A DNA stretch of 64,000 bases from Agromyces sp. H17E-10 (GTDB lineage: Bacteria; Actinomycetota; Actinomycetes; Actinomycetales; Microbacteriaceae): assembly GCF_022919715.1 (NCBI RefSeq), contig NZ_CP095042.1, positions 3,968,001-4,032,000 on the forward strand. The letters run 5' to 3'. The translations under genes and the position numbers were made by a program. The notes under the pieces were generated by a model. It saw only the letters and a program-made list of their open reading frames with translations, was not told the origin of the DNA and did no database searches. Positions 45,023 to 53,055 of this stretch are shown piece by piece (positions within the stretch are counted from its first letter, which is position 1; each line of letters begins with the position of its first letter).

Positions 45023-46336
45023 ATGTCAGTGTCCGATTACGACGTGGTCATCGTGGGTGCCGGCCTGGCCGGTCTGGCAGCTGCGCGCAGGTGTGTTGCC
45101 GCCGATCTGGACGTGTGCGTGCTCGAGGCAAACGTCCATGCCGGCGGACGGACGTTCAGCCAAGTGAAGGACGGCCTGACGTTGGACCTCGGGGCGGAGT
45201 GGGTCGAGTCGGCGTATCACGATGCCGTCGTCCGTGAGCTCGACAGGTACGGACTTGAGTTGGATGCGCCGGAGGTGCCGGCATCGCCATACTGGGCGAT
45301 CGGCGACCTGGTCGAGCGTCGACCGAGCGGCTTGATCGGAGTAGCCGAAGAAGGTTTCCGCGCTCTCTGCGTCTCGATCGACGCGGACGTCGCGCGCATC
45401 GACGCCGACGATCCCCGTTGGCACGAGGCTGCAGCCGAATTCGACATCCCGATGACGGATTACCTGGACCGATTCACCCCCGATGCGGCGGTCCGGGCGC
45501 AATTCCTGCGGCATTGCTTCGCTCTGTTCGGCTCGGATGAAGCCTCCTACAGCGCCATGTACGCGCTCCACGAGTTCGCGGCCTTCGGATCATGTGAGGA
45601 GGCCTTCACCAGTGAGACCGCTCGCGTGAAGGGGGGCACGATGAAGATCGCGGAGTCGATCGCGGAGGGACTGGGGGAGAGGCTCCGGCTCGGGACGACG
45701 GTCGACCGGATCAGCACAGTCGACGGGCCGTCGCCCGTCCGGGTCTTCACATCGGACGGTGCGATGACAGCTCGGGCGGTGATCGTCGCCGTGCCCGTCA
45801 ATGCCCTCCGCGGGATCGACCTCGAGGTGCCACTCAGCGCTGCCGAGCGGGAGGTCATTGCGACCGGGCACTCCGGCGCCGTCGTCAAGGTGTGGCTTCG
45901 AACGGCCGATCTCCCGGAACCCTACTGGTCCTTCGGGTGGCCCGATGTTCCCGAATCCTACGGACGTTCCGTTCCGGGTGGTCAGCAGATCGGCGCCTTC
46001 CAACTCGTCACGGGGGCCGACACGAGCGGTGCCGCCGATCGCGCACTCGAGGTGATGCAGCTCCGACACCCCGAAGTGACGTTCGACGACGAGACGATCC
46101 ACCACGACTGGATCAACGATCCGCTGACACGCGGGACATGGTGCACGCCGGCGCCTGGACAGGCCACCGGGCTCTACGAACTCGCGGCTGAGTCGGGCCC
46201 CTGCTTCTTCGCCGGAGGCGATCTCTCTCGCAGATGGGCTGGCTGGATGGACGGAGCTCTCACGTCGGGCGAGGATGCTGCCGAACGCTGCGCGGCCTAC
46301 ATCGGGCACCAGGCCGTGCCCGAAGTGGCTGGATGA
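45023..46336 (+). CDS. flavin-containing amine oxidase, copy 5
   Basis: A 437-residue FAD amine oxidase; ATG 45023 follows [31 protein letters not shown] and LEANVHAGGRTFSQ form the FAD fold, and LDLGAEWVESAYHDAV aligns with the DLGASW segment of polyamine/monoamine oxidases. KGGTMKIAESIAEGLGERL is the central motif. The C-terminal CFFAGGDLSRRWAGWMDGAL replaces AGE by AGGD. It has no coupled cupin. Substrate differs from the other four copies judging by the pocket segments. Its former regulator appears decayed just upstream. Confidence 0.88.
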   Translation: MSVSDYDVVIVGAGLAGLAAARRCVAADLDVCVLEANVHAGGRTFSQVKDGLTLDLGAEWVESAYHDAVVRELDRYGLELDAPEVPASPYWAIGDLVERRPSGLIGVAEEGFRALCVSIDADVARIDADDPRWHEAAAEFDIPMTDYLDRFTPDAAVRAQFLRHCFALFGSDEASYSAMYALHEFAAFGSCEEAFTSETARVKGGTMKIAESIAEGLGERLRLGTTVDRISTVDGPSPVRVFTSDGAMTARAVIVAVPVNALRGIDLEVPLSAAEREVIATGHSGAVVKVWLRTADLPEPYWSFGWPDVPESYGRSVPGGQQIGAFQLVTGADTSGAADRALEVMQLRHPEVTFDDETIHHDWINDPLTRGTWCTPAPGQATGLYELAAESGPCFFAGGDLSRRWAGWMDGALTSGEDAAERCAAYIGHQAVPEVAG

Positions 46337-46399
46337 AGGTCAGCGCCCGACGCAGCGCGAGCGCGACCATGCAGGACGAGAGACCCGTGTCCTACACTG

Positions 46400-46415
46400 G
46401 CCGACATGTGTCGGC
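46400..46415. promoter_or_regulatory. palindromic operator upstream of tetR (46444)
   Basis: GCCGACA (46400-46406) and TGTCGGC (46409-46415) are perfectly symmetrical about TG. A -10-like TACACT lies at 46393-46398, so bound protein would cover the start of transcription. This is the arrangement expected for autorepression by the TetR encoded 29 bases downstream. Confidence 0.6.
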
Positions 46416-46443
46416 TCCGTAGTGAAGGCATCCTGAGGTCCGC

Positions 46444-47100
46444 TTGACTCGCACGACGACGCGGCGCCGAGGTGCGGCGCTGGAGAACGCGATTCTCGAC
46501 GCGGCGTGGGCCGAGCTCGAGGCGGGGGGATGGGCGGGCTTCACCGTGCAGAGGGTTTCGGCACGCGCGGGTACTGCGAAGGCCGTGATCTACCGGCGAT
46601 GGCGGAACCGAATGGAGCTTGCGGCCGACCTGCTGGAACGGGAGACCGCGAGCCGTCAATGGTCACGGACGAGATCGATCGATCTCGTCACAGACCTGCG
46701 CAGCTTCCTGCACGAGATGGCAGGCTTCCTCGCGAGTCCTTATGGCGACGCGGTGCGGGGCGTGATGACGCAGGGTGATTCGGCCCGTCGGGCGAGTCTG
46801 CTCGCCGGGCCGGTCATCATCGGACGGGTGCGAACGATCGCCGAGGCGGCACAGGAACGAGGTGAGTTGGTCGTCGAACCGCCCGGTTCGGTCCTGAACC
46901 TAGGTCATGCGGTCATGATGTCCGAGTTCCTCCACACCGGGCGTCCCGCAGACGAGGCCGGCGTGGAATCCCTCCTCAACGACCTCTGGTTGCCGGCGAT
47001 CCGTGCGTCGCAGTCCCGCTCGGGGTCCGACGTCGCACGCCCCGTGGATCCGCGGGCGAGTGCCGACGCGGATCCACGGGGTGCGAACACCGCTCCGTGA
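46444..47100 (+). CDS. TetR/AcrR-family transcriptional regulator
   Basis: A 218-residue protein beginning at TTG 46444, eight bases after GAGGTC; no ATG or GTG fits better. The N-terminal helix-turn-helix reads LENAILDAAWAELEAGGWAG, FTVQRVSARAGTAKAVIYRR WRNRMEL. The C-terminal domain has DLRSFLHEMAGFL and the WLPAIRAS end. The last 20 or so residues are encoded by a terminator hairpin and look non-functional. It may control the flanking amine oxidase gene and itself through the palindrome just upstream; the ligand is unknown. Confidence 0.87.
   Translation: MTRTTTRRRGAALENAILDAAWAELEAGGWAGFTVQRVSARAGTAKAVIYRRWRNRMELAADLLERETASRQWSRTRSIDLVTDLRSFLHEMAGFLASPYGDAVRGVMTQGDSARRASLLAGPVIIGRVRTIAEAAQERGELVVEPPGSVLNLGHAVMMSEFLHTGRPADEAGVESLLNDLWLPAIRASQSRSGSDVARPVDPRASADADPRGANTAP
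47040..47081. terminator. bidirectional terminator inside the tetR 3' end
   Basis: CCCCGTGGATCCGCG (47040-47054) and CGCGGATCCACGGGG (47067-47081) form a perfect 15-bp stem with a 12-base loop. It lies within the last 20 codons of tetR, directly before the abutting stop codons of tetR and the convergent GH106 gene. Confidence 0.85.
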
Positions 47101-50100
47101 TCACCTTCCGGGTACCGAAAGCTCTACGTCACGATACGGGGTGATCGTCACCGGGCCGATGAGGCCGGTTCGCTGCCAGTCAGGGATCTGGTAGTTGCTG
47201 TCTCCAGTGGAGCGGACGGCATTGAACATGGTCGTCGCCGCGCGTACGGCGATGGTGTTCGTACCGGCATGCAGGAGATGACCGAGATCGATCCGGCCGC
47301 GGTCCGATTGGTTCACGATCACGGGCTCACCGTTGACCGACACGGTGGCGGAGTCGAGGACGGCTCCGAGGCTCAAGTACGCGCCATCGGACTTCGTCCA
47401 TTCCTTGGGCAACATGAAGGTGGTCACGTACAAGCCGAGGCCCGAGTGGCGAGTAAGGTCCGTGGGCGAGGTGATCTCCCGCCATGACGGCAACTTTCCG
47501 TCGCTTCCCGCCACGACCGGGAATTCTGCGACGTCCGTCTTCGTCGTGGTGTACGCGTTCGCACCGGGCGTCCACGTCTGAGCCTTGAGCGTCCAGTTGT
47601 TGAGCGTGATCGCTGGGATGATGCCCCGCACGTCCGTGGTTCGCTGAGCACCGCTGCTCAGTTCCGTCGTGTAGGTGCCGGCCGCAGAGGCACGAAGTGT
47701 GAGGCCCTGCGCATTGCCGGAGGCGAATACCTCGCCATCGCTTCGGACAGCGTAGGTCGCGGGAGCGTGGATCGGGTCGCCCTGACCGCTGGTAATCACT
47801 CCCTTGTTCGTGAGCCCGATGATCACCTTGTCGTATGGCGCGATACTGACCGGAACGGTCACGGTGTCGTCACCCTTGACGTACTCACCGAGCGGGGTGA
47901 TCTGGCCGGTCCACGTATCGAAGGCGAACGGACGACCGGATCCGGCGAGCGTGAGGTTCTGCTCGACTTCCGCGCCCGAACGGTTGTAGATGAAGTCGTA
48001 GGTGACGTTGCCGAGGTCTCGACGGACGAGGCCGAGCGCGGACGTCGGCGTCTCTGGTGTCACCGCGGGCCGAATTCCTGCCCCGCCCAACTCTCGGGGA
48101 AGTTCGGTCTCCGTTGCCACCCGCCTGACGGTGGGCTGGTCGAGCAGTGCGGCGACGATGCCGGCGAGGTCGGCCGCATCGGGCTCGGCCCCGGTGGTCG
48201 TGGTGGGCGCTTCGCCGACCACGAAGACTCGCAGGCCCTGTTCAGCCAGTTCGAGGATCCGCTGGGCCGCCGAAAGCGAGATGCTCCGCTGGTTGTTCAG
48301 GACGAGTGCACCGTAGTCGGAACGGTCGCCGAAGAGGCCGCCATCCTTCTCGGGGCTGAGGTACGGATCCTCGAGGAACTCGGGAGCGACGTACTCGTAC
48401 GTGTATCCGGCACTGGAAGTCGCCGAGTCGGTTCCAAGCATGTGCTGAGGCGTCTGCTGGCCGCTCACCGACGAGCCGATCAGGCCCAGATCCTCGTAGT
48501 AGATACCCAGGTCGACCTTCGCTCGACCTTGCCGCAGGACGAGCTGGGTGCGGGCGAGGCTGTCGTTCACGGCCTGGTAGTCCGGCCAGCTCGCCTGGCG
48601 CGGGCCGAACGCGTCGTTCACGTTGAGGGCGCCGAAGATATCCCAGGGCTGGTAGCCCGGCCATGTGCCGCCGTCACGACCCGCGGTGCCCACGCCCTTC
48701 GGTGCGTCCCGGTATGCGAGGCCGTGCCAGACCACCTGGTTGACGCCACCGGCGTAGCTCTTGTAGATGCTGTCGAGCAGTCCCTGCGAGTAGCGGCCGC
48801 CGACTGTTGACCCGTCGCCGCCCTGGCCGAATTGACCGGGAACCTGCGGTCCGGCCAGGCTCGAGCGATATCCGCCCTGGAACACCGCGCAACACTCGAC
48901 CGAGACGACGTTCTTCCCACTCAGGTGTGCTCCAGCGCTCACCGCCCGGTAGTCCTGTTCGGCCCCGAGCGGGTTGGGGCTGCCGAAATTCAGCGACTCG
49001 CCCTCGGCGATGCCGGCGCGGCCGGATGCGGCCGGAGTCCCGATGGGGATGCCGTACGGCTGGACGCGGAAGTTGAGACCATGTCCTTCTGCCCAGTCCT
49101 GCATCGATCCGACGTATTCCTCGGTGTACAAGTCGCTCACGGTCTTTCGGTAGTCCTCTCGGACCTTCGGGCCGATCCCGGTGAACTCGAACGCGGGGGC
49201 GGTCGTGCCTTGAATGCCGGCGCCGGCCAACGCCGGCAGGAGCAGCGTGGGATCGTACCCCCGCTTGGCAGTGAACGCCTCGACGAAATCCCACGTCCAC
49301 TTCTGAGCCGACCCGAGCTCGAGCGAGTCCTCGAAGATCGCACCAGAACCGATTCGGGCGAGATTCGCGCGGACTTCGTCGGTCAGGATGTGCTCATCCC
49401 AGAAGTCTGACTGGATGGCCACCCCGCCGCGACTGAGGTGATCGACGACGTAGTTCGGCTGCGTCGACATGTACCCGCCACGCTGCGCGATCAGCCCCGA
49501 AGGTGCCTGCAGGAAGTCGATCACCACCCACGGGTTGCCGTTTCCGGTGGGGAATGTGTAGCTGAGTGCGCCGCTCTGCACATCGGCGCTGACATCGACG
49601 ACCGACTCGGGGTCGAGCACGCGCTGCCCGTTGCCCGTCGTCGCGCAGGCGTCCACGCACTGCGCGATCAAGGTGCGAATCCGCGTAGTGCGGGCGATGT
49701 TGCCGACGGGCTCGTTCAGAGCGTGCGGACTCGCCAGCGCCGACACTGACAGGACGCCGCACGACGCAGTGCGATCACCCAAACCGGTGACCGTCACGCG
49801 TTCCGCGCCGCTGTCCACGCCAACGGTGATCGTATCGCCCGACGCGAACCCGCCGAGGTTCCGTACGTGCAATTCGGTCTGGCCAGCGGAGGCAGATTCG
49901 CAGAGCTGCGTCGACACCGACGGGGGACCGGTGGTCGGGGCGGGCAGCGGGCCAGAGCGCGTTTCGCCCGGCCGGCGGAACTCGCGCCCGAAAATGAGCT
50001 GCTGTTCCGCCTCGGGCTGGTTGAAACTGCTGAGAGTCGGAACCGTCGGCGGATACTGCGGGCCGAGGTTCTGGTCGACGATCAGTCCCAGGTCCGCGGC

Positions 50101-50508
50101 CTCGCCGGTGATCACTTCCATCTTGTGCGCCCAAGCGGCCGTGCCCCAGCCGTACTCCGCGAGGAACGCGTTGCTCTGATTGCCCTCGCCGGGTACGTAG
50201 AAGGGTGCGACCTCCACACCGCCCGCACCCGAGGCGGCGAGGTCGCGCAACTCCTCGCGGAGCACGTCGTCTTCGGTGAACGCCAACGGCATCCACCACC
50301 GGTACATCGGGCGCACCGAGCCGGGCGGATTGGCGAACGTTTCGGCGGTCAGCTCGGCGCCGCCGCTCGGCCCCTCAGTGTGGCGGCTTGATGCAGGAGC
50401 GGCGATCGATGCAGCTGATGGCGCGGCAATGAGCGCGAACGCGACGACGACCGCCGAGCTTGCGAGCACGGCGCGACGCCTCGATGGAGTCGGTTGCGGG
50501 ATAGACAC
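47101..50508 (-). CDS. secreted GH106-type alpha-L-rhamnosidase
   Basis: A 1135-residue exported protein with a GTG start complementary to 50506-50508 (GAAGGGA upstream). A signal region with SRRRAVLASS followed by a long Ala/Val/Leu stretch to about residue 40 suggests Sec or TAT export. PGSVRPMYRWWMPLAF, then AASGAGGVEVAPFYVPGEG, are hallmarks of GH106 N-terminal TIM-barrel regions. Further blocks are SDFWDEHILTDEVRANL, FEDSLELG and RAGIAEGESLNFG. The C-terminal 250 residues resemble beta-sandwich carbohydrate-binding parts (GLYVTTFMLPKEW). It should release terminal alpha-L-rhamnose outside the cell; fitted with intracellular GH78 and GH1 it suggests flavonoid or pectin-type rhamnosides. 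The stop abuts tetR. Confidence 0.85.
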   Translation of the reverse strand: MSIPQPTPSRRRAVLASSAVVVAFALIAAPSAASIAAPASSRHTEGPSGGAELTAETFANPPGSVRPMYRWWMPLAFTEDDVLREELRDLAASGAGGVEVAPFYVPGEGNQSNAFLAEYGWGTAAWAHKMEVITGEAADLGLIVDQNLGPQYPPTVPTLSSFNQPEAEQQLIFGREFRRPGETRSGPLPAPTTGPPSVSTQLCESASAGQTELHVRNLGGFASGDTITVGVDSGAERVTVTGLGDRTASCGVLSVSALASPHALNEPVGNIARTTRIRTLIAQCVDACATTGNGQRVLDPESVVDVSADVQSGALSYTFPTGNGNPWVVIDFLQAPSGLIAQRGGYMSTQPNYVVDHLSRGGVAIQSDFWDEHILTDEVRANLARIGSGAIFEDSLELGSAQKWTWDFVEAFTAKRGYDPTLLLPALAGAGIQGTTAPAFEFTGIGPKVREDYRKTVSDLYTEEYVGSMQDWAEGHGLNFRVQPYGIPIGTPAASGRAGIAEGESLNFGSPNPLGAEQDYRAVSAGAHLSGKNVVSVECCAVFQGGYRSSLAGPQVPGQFGQGGDGSTVGGRYSQGLLDSIYKSYAGGVNQVVWHGLAYRDAPKGVGTAGRDGGTWPGYQPWDIFGALNVNDAFGPRQASWPDYQAVNDSLARTQLVLRQGRAKVDLGIYYEDLGLIGSSVSGQQTPQHMLGTDSATSSAGYTYEYVAPEFLEDPYLSPEKDGGLFGDRSDYGALVLNNQRSISLSAAQRILELAEQGLRVFVVGEAPTTTTGAEPDAADLAGIVAALLDQPTVRRVATETELPRELGGAGIRPAVTPETPTSALGLVRRDLGNVTYDFIYNRSGAEVEQNLTLAGSGRPFAFDTWTGQITPLGEYVKGDDTVTVPVSIAPYDKVIIGLTNKGVITSGQGDPIHAPATYAVRSDGEVFASGNAQGLTLRASAAGTYTTELSSGAQRTTDVRGIIPAITLNNWTLKAQTWTPGANAYTTTKTDVAEFPVVAGSDGKLPSWREITSPTDLTRHSGLGLYVTTFMLPKEWTKSDGAYLSLGAVLDSATVSVNGEPVIVNQSDRGRIDLGHLLHAGTNTIAVRAATTMFNAVRSTGDSNYQIPDWQRTGLIGPVTITPYRDVELSVPGR

Positions 50509-50530
50509 GTGGATTCGGTCCCTTCGTCAT

Positions 50531-50606
50531 TGAAAGGTTTCATTCGAGCTTTCGTGTGACGATATCAATCGGCGAAGTGGCGGGTCAATAGGAAACGTCA
50601 CGTTTC
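50531..50606. promoter_or_regulatory. GH106 promoter region with two GAAA/TTTC palindromes (LacI-type)
   Basis: GAAACGT-C-ACGTTTC (50592-50606) is a perfect 15-bp palindrome. TGAAAGGTTTCA (50531-50542) is a near-palindrome of similar core 62 bases closer to the gene. Both resemble the TGAAACGTTTCA sites used by LacI-family repressors of sugar genes. No LacI gene is present in this window. Confidence 0.5.
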
Positions 50607-50707
50607 TTGTCTGCCGCGCGTTCGAAGGCTGAGGGTCCAGCAAGGTCCGGCCGCCTTACGCCGGATAACCCGGGCGGAACTGCGGCGGGGGCGCCGGGTC
50701 TGCGCGT

Positions 50708-50731
50708 GGACTCAGGTTCGAACCTGGCTCC
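50708..50731. terminator. near-perfect inverted repeat downstream of tetR (51489)
   Basis: CAGGTTCGAACCTG (50713-50726) is a perfect 14-bp palindrome, extended by GGA (50708) and TCC (50729-50731) across one two-base mismatch. It lies 54 bases past the stop of the minus-strand tetR, so a terminator is the simplest reading; a regulatory site for the GH106 gene is possible. The rest of 50607-50784 shows no gene. Confidence 0.45.
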
Positions 50732-50784
50732 GGCGATGAGCACTGCGCGCCTTTCGGCGATGCCGGGTTCTGGGAGGTTCCCCG

Positions 50785-51489
50785 TCAGTCGCGTGCCGCG
50801 TCGTCGGTCATGATCATGCGCATGAATGTCTCGAGAAGCGGCAGCGTCTGGCGGCTCGGGTCGAGTAGCGCCTGGATTCGCAGGCCGTCGATCATGGCGA
50901 GCAGCATGGTGACCTTGTCGTCGGCGGTGACCTCTTCGCCGTCGTGGGCGGTGGCGAGTCGGCCGCTCGAGAAGTGCTGGCGCATGCGTTCGCGTCGCGC
51001 GATGAAGAAGTCGTGCGCAGGGTGGTCGGGGTTGGTCGCCGCGACGGTGATCGCGAGCCAGTTGCGCTGGTGCTCGGGGTGGGCGAACTCGTCGGCCAGC
51101 ACATTCGAGAGCACCTGCTCGGCCGGCACGCGCGACTGCATGATGCGGCGCGCCATCTCTTCGTCGTCGTCGTCGCGCTGCGCGAGTGCCGCGAGGAGGA
51201 GTTCGTCTTTGCTGGCGAAGTGGCGCAGGAGCGCGGCGTGCGTCAGCTCAGCACGCGCGGCGATGTCGCGGAGGGAGGCGCGTTCGTAACCGTGCTCGGC
51301 AAAACTGGCCAGGGCCGCACGCACGATCTGGGCGCGGCGCGCGGGCGTGCTCGCGTAGGGGCCACGACGGGCTCGCGGTTTCGCGGGCGGAGCGGCTGCG
51401 ATTCGGTGGGCGGAAGCGGGAGTAGGGGACTTCTCGCGCAAGCCGGACTCCTGCAGCTGCGCTGTCTCCGGCGGGGTGGAACCCGGCAT
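50785..51489 (-). CDS. TetR/AcrR-family regulator of the rhamnoside operon
   Basis: A 234-residue protein. I take the ATG complementary to 51487-51489 (MPGSTPPETA) because AGGGAG lies five bases upstream; earlier in-frame ATGs at 51510 and 51552 lack a ribosome site. After an Ala/Pro/Arg-rich 50-residue tail comes the helix-turn-helix: RRAQIVRAALASFAEHGYER, ASLRDIAARAELTHAALLRHFASKDELL. The C-terminal effector domain ends LLAMIDGLRIQALLDPSRQT. It is divergent from the MFS-GH78-GH1 operon, with twin palindromes in the gap that are its likely binding sites. Confidence 0.9.
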   Translation of the reverse strand: MPGSTPPETAQLQESGLREKSPTPASAHRIAAAPPAKPRARRGPYASTPARRAQIVRAALASFAEHGYERASLRDIAARAELTHAALLRHFASKDELLLAALAQRDDDDEEMARRIMQSRVPAEQVLSNVLADEFAHPEHQRNWLAITVAATNPDHPAHDFFIARRERMRQHFSSGRLATAHDGEEVTADDKVTMLLAMIDGLRIQALLDPSRQTLPLLETFMRMIMTDDAARD

Positions 51490-51553
51490 GCCTTCTCCCT
51501 GTACGCGCATCCCTCGAGTCTGGCAGACCCGTACTCGAGCCCGATTTGCCAAT

Positions 51554-51602
51554 AGTAACCGATATGGTTACTGTTGCCCACAAGTAACCATGCTGGTTAC
51601 TT
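51554..51602. promoter_or_regulatory. twin palindromic operators (AGTAACC-N5-GGTTACT, two copies)
   Basis: AGTAACC-GATAT-GGTTACT (51554-51572) and AGTAACC-ATGCT-GGTTACT (51583-51601) have identical 7-bp arms and 5-base spacers. The second copy extends to 9-bp arms (51582-51602). Centres are 29 bases apart. They lie in the 178-base gap between the divergent TetR gene and the MFS gene, the standard position for a TetR operator pair. Confidence 0.85.
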
Positions 51603-51667
51603 TTGCGTACTTTCCAGCACGACCTGCGTACGATCGCGTGGTCGGCTCATCGCCGATGAAGGAGTCA

Positions 51668-52999
51668 ATGGTGACGAAGAACGAGCCGGACGCGGACCTC
51701 GCAGCCGGCCTGGCCGTATCCGACGGGGAGACCGCGCCCGCGGTCGCGATTCCGGTGGCCGAGCCGCAGCAACCGATGAGCCGGGGCTACATCCTCTGGC
51801 TGATGCTCGCGAGCTTCGGTGCATCCATGGCCATGATGGTGCCGCTCTCGTACGGCATCGCCGTACGCATCACCGAACTCGCACCCGGTCACGAAGAAGT
51901 GCTCGGGTTCATCACCGGGATCGCGCAGGCCGTGTACCTCGTGCTCAGTCCGCTGGTCGGCATCTGGAGCGACCACACCCGGTCCCGGTTCGGACGTCGA
52001 AGTCCGTTCATCTACCTCGGCGCGGCGATCGGCCTGGCAGGCCTCGTCGTCATCGGTCTTGCTCCGAACCTGCTGATCGTCGGCGCCGGCTGGGTGCTCG
52101 GCATGGTGGGCTGGTCGATCGCCGGCGCCGCGCTGCAGAACATCCAGGCCGACAAACTGCCCGAGGGGCAGCGCGGCAAGGTGTCGGCGCTCACCGGCCT
52201 GATGACCCAGGTGGCTCCGGTGCTCGGCATCGGCGTCGCCTACGCGGTGTCGTCGAACACCTTCCTGGTCTTCCTGCTGCCGGGCGCGATCGGCGCGGTG
52301 CTGCTCGTCCTGTTCCCGCTCGTCAAGCCCGAGGGCAGTTCGAAGGACCTCGTGCCGCCGACGCAGGTCACCGTAAAGTCGGTGTTCGCCAGTTACGGGT
52401 TCAACATCCGCAAGTACCCCGACTTCGCGTGGAACTGGCTGGGCCGCTTCGTCTTCTTCATCGGCCTCTACTTCAACACCACCTTCGGCACGTTCTTCTA
52501 CGCCCAGCGGCTCGACATGCCGGTGCGAGAGGTGGCCGGCGTGGTCGCGACGGTCGGCATGGTCGGGGTGCTCGCCGCCGCGGGCGGCGCGCTCGCAGGA
52601 GGATTCCTTTCGGACAAGCTCCAGCGTCGCCGCCTGTTCGTGATGATCGCCGCCGTGCTCTTCGTCGTCGGCGCGCTCGTCGAGGCCACCGCCTGGTCGC
52701 TCGCGCAGATCGTCGTCGGCGCCGTGCTCATGCAGCTGACGATCGCGGTGTTCGCGACCGTCGACCAGGCGATCGTGTACGCGACCATCCCCGAACGCGA
52801 CCAGGCCGGCCGCTACATGGCGGTCATCCAGTTCGCCCAGAAGATCCCGAGCGCCATCGCGCCGCTGCTGGCCGGCGTCGTGATCGTGATCGGCGCGACC
52901 GGTGGCGAGAAGAACTACACGCTGCTGTACCTGCTCGGCGCCGTCTTCGCGCTGATCGGCGGCCTCGTCATCATGTTCAAGGTCAAGTCGGTTCGTTGA
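51668..52999 (+). CDS. MFS sugar/glycoside transporter (SLC45-like)
   Basis: A 443-residue protein of about 12 helices. A polar 40-residue N-terminus precedes ILWLMLASFGASMAMMVPLS; the motif-A loop GIWSDHTRSRFGRRSPFIYL is typical of SLC45/GPH-like glycoside symporters. It probably imports a rhamnosyl- or glucosyl-conjugate with protons. The start is uncertain: ATG 51668 is only three bases after AAGGAG, GTG 51671 six bases after, and ATG 51656 upstream of it. It is first in the operon controlled by the twin operators, followed after 56 bases by GH78. Confidence 0.87.
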   Translation: MVTKNEPDADLAAGLAVSDGETAPAVAIPVAEPQQPMSRGYILWLMLASFGASMAMMVPLSYGIAVRITELAPGHEEVLGFITGIAQAVYLVLSPLVGIWSDHTRSRFGRRSPFIYLGAAIGLAGLVVIGLAPNLLIVGAGWVLGMVGWSIAGAALQNIQADKLPEGQRGKVSALTGLMTQVAPVLGIGVAYAVSSNTFLVFLLPGAIGAVLLVLFPLVKPEGSSKDLVPPTQVTVKSVFASYGFNIRKYPDFAWNWLGRFVFFIGLYFNTTFGTFFYAQRLDMPVREVAGVVATVGMVGVLAAAGGALAGGFLSDKLQRRRLFVMIAAVLFVVGALVEATAWSLAQIVVGAVLMQLTIAVFATVDQAIVYATIPERDQAGRYMAVIQFAQKIPSAIAPLLAGVVIVIGATGGEKNYTLLYLLGAVFALIGGLVIMFKVKSVR

Positions 53000-53055
53000 C
53001 CGGGCTCGACCCATTCGACAGTCCGAAATCCGCACTCGAACGGAAGCGAACCCGC

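Noticed and set aside
50708..50731. GGTTCGAACC resembling the T-arm of a tRNA
   Set aside because: The symmetry is a palindrome with a four-base centre, not a 5-bp stem with a 7-base loop, and no acceptor stem, anticodon arm or D-arm could be found around it.
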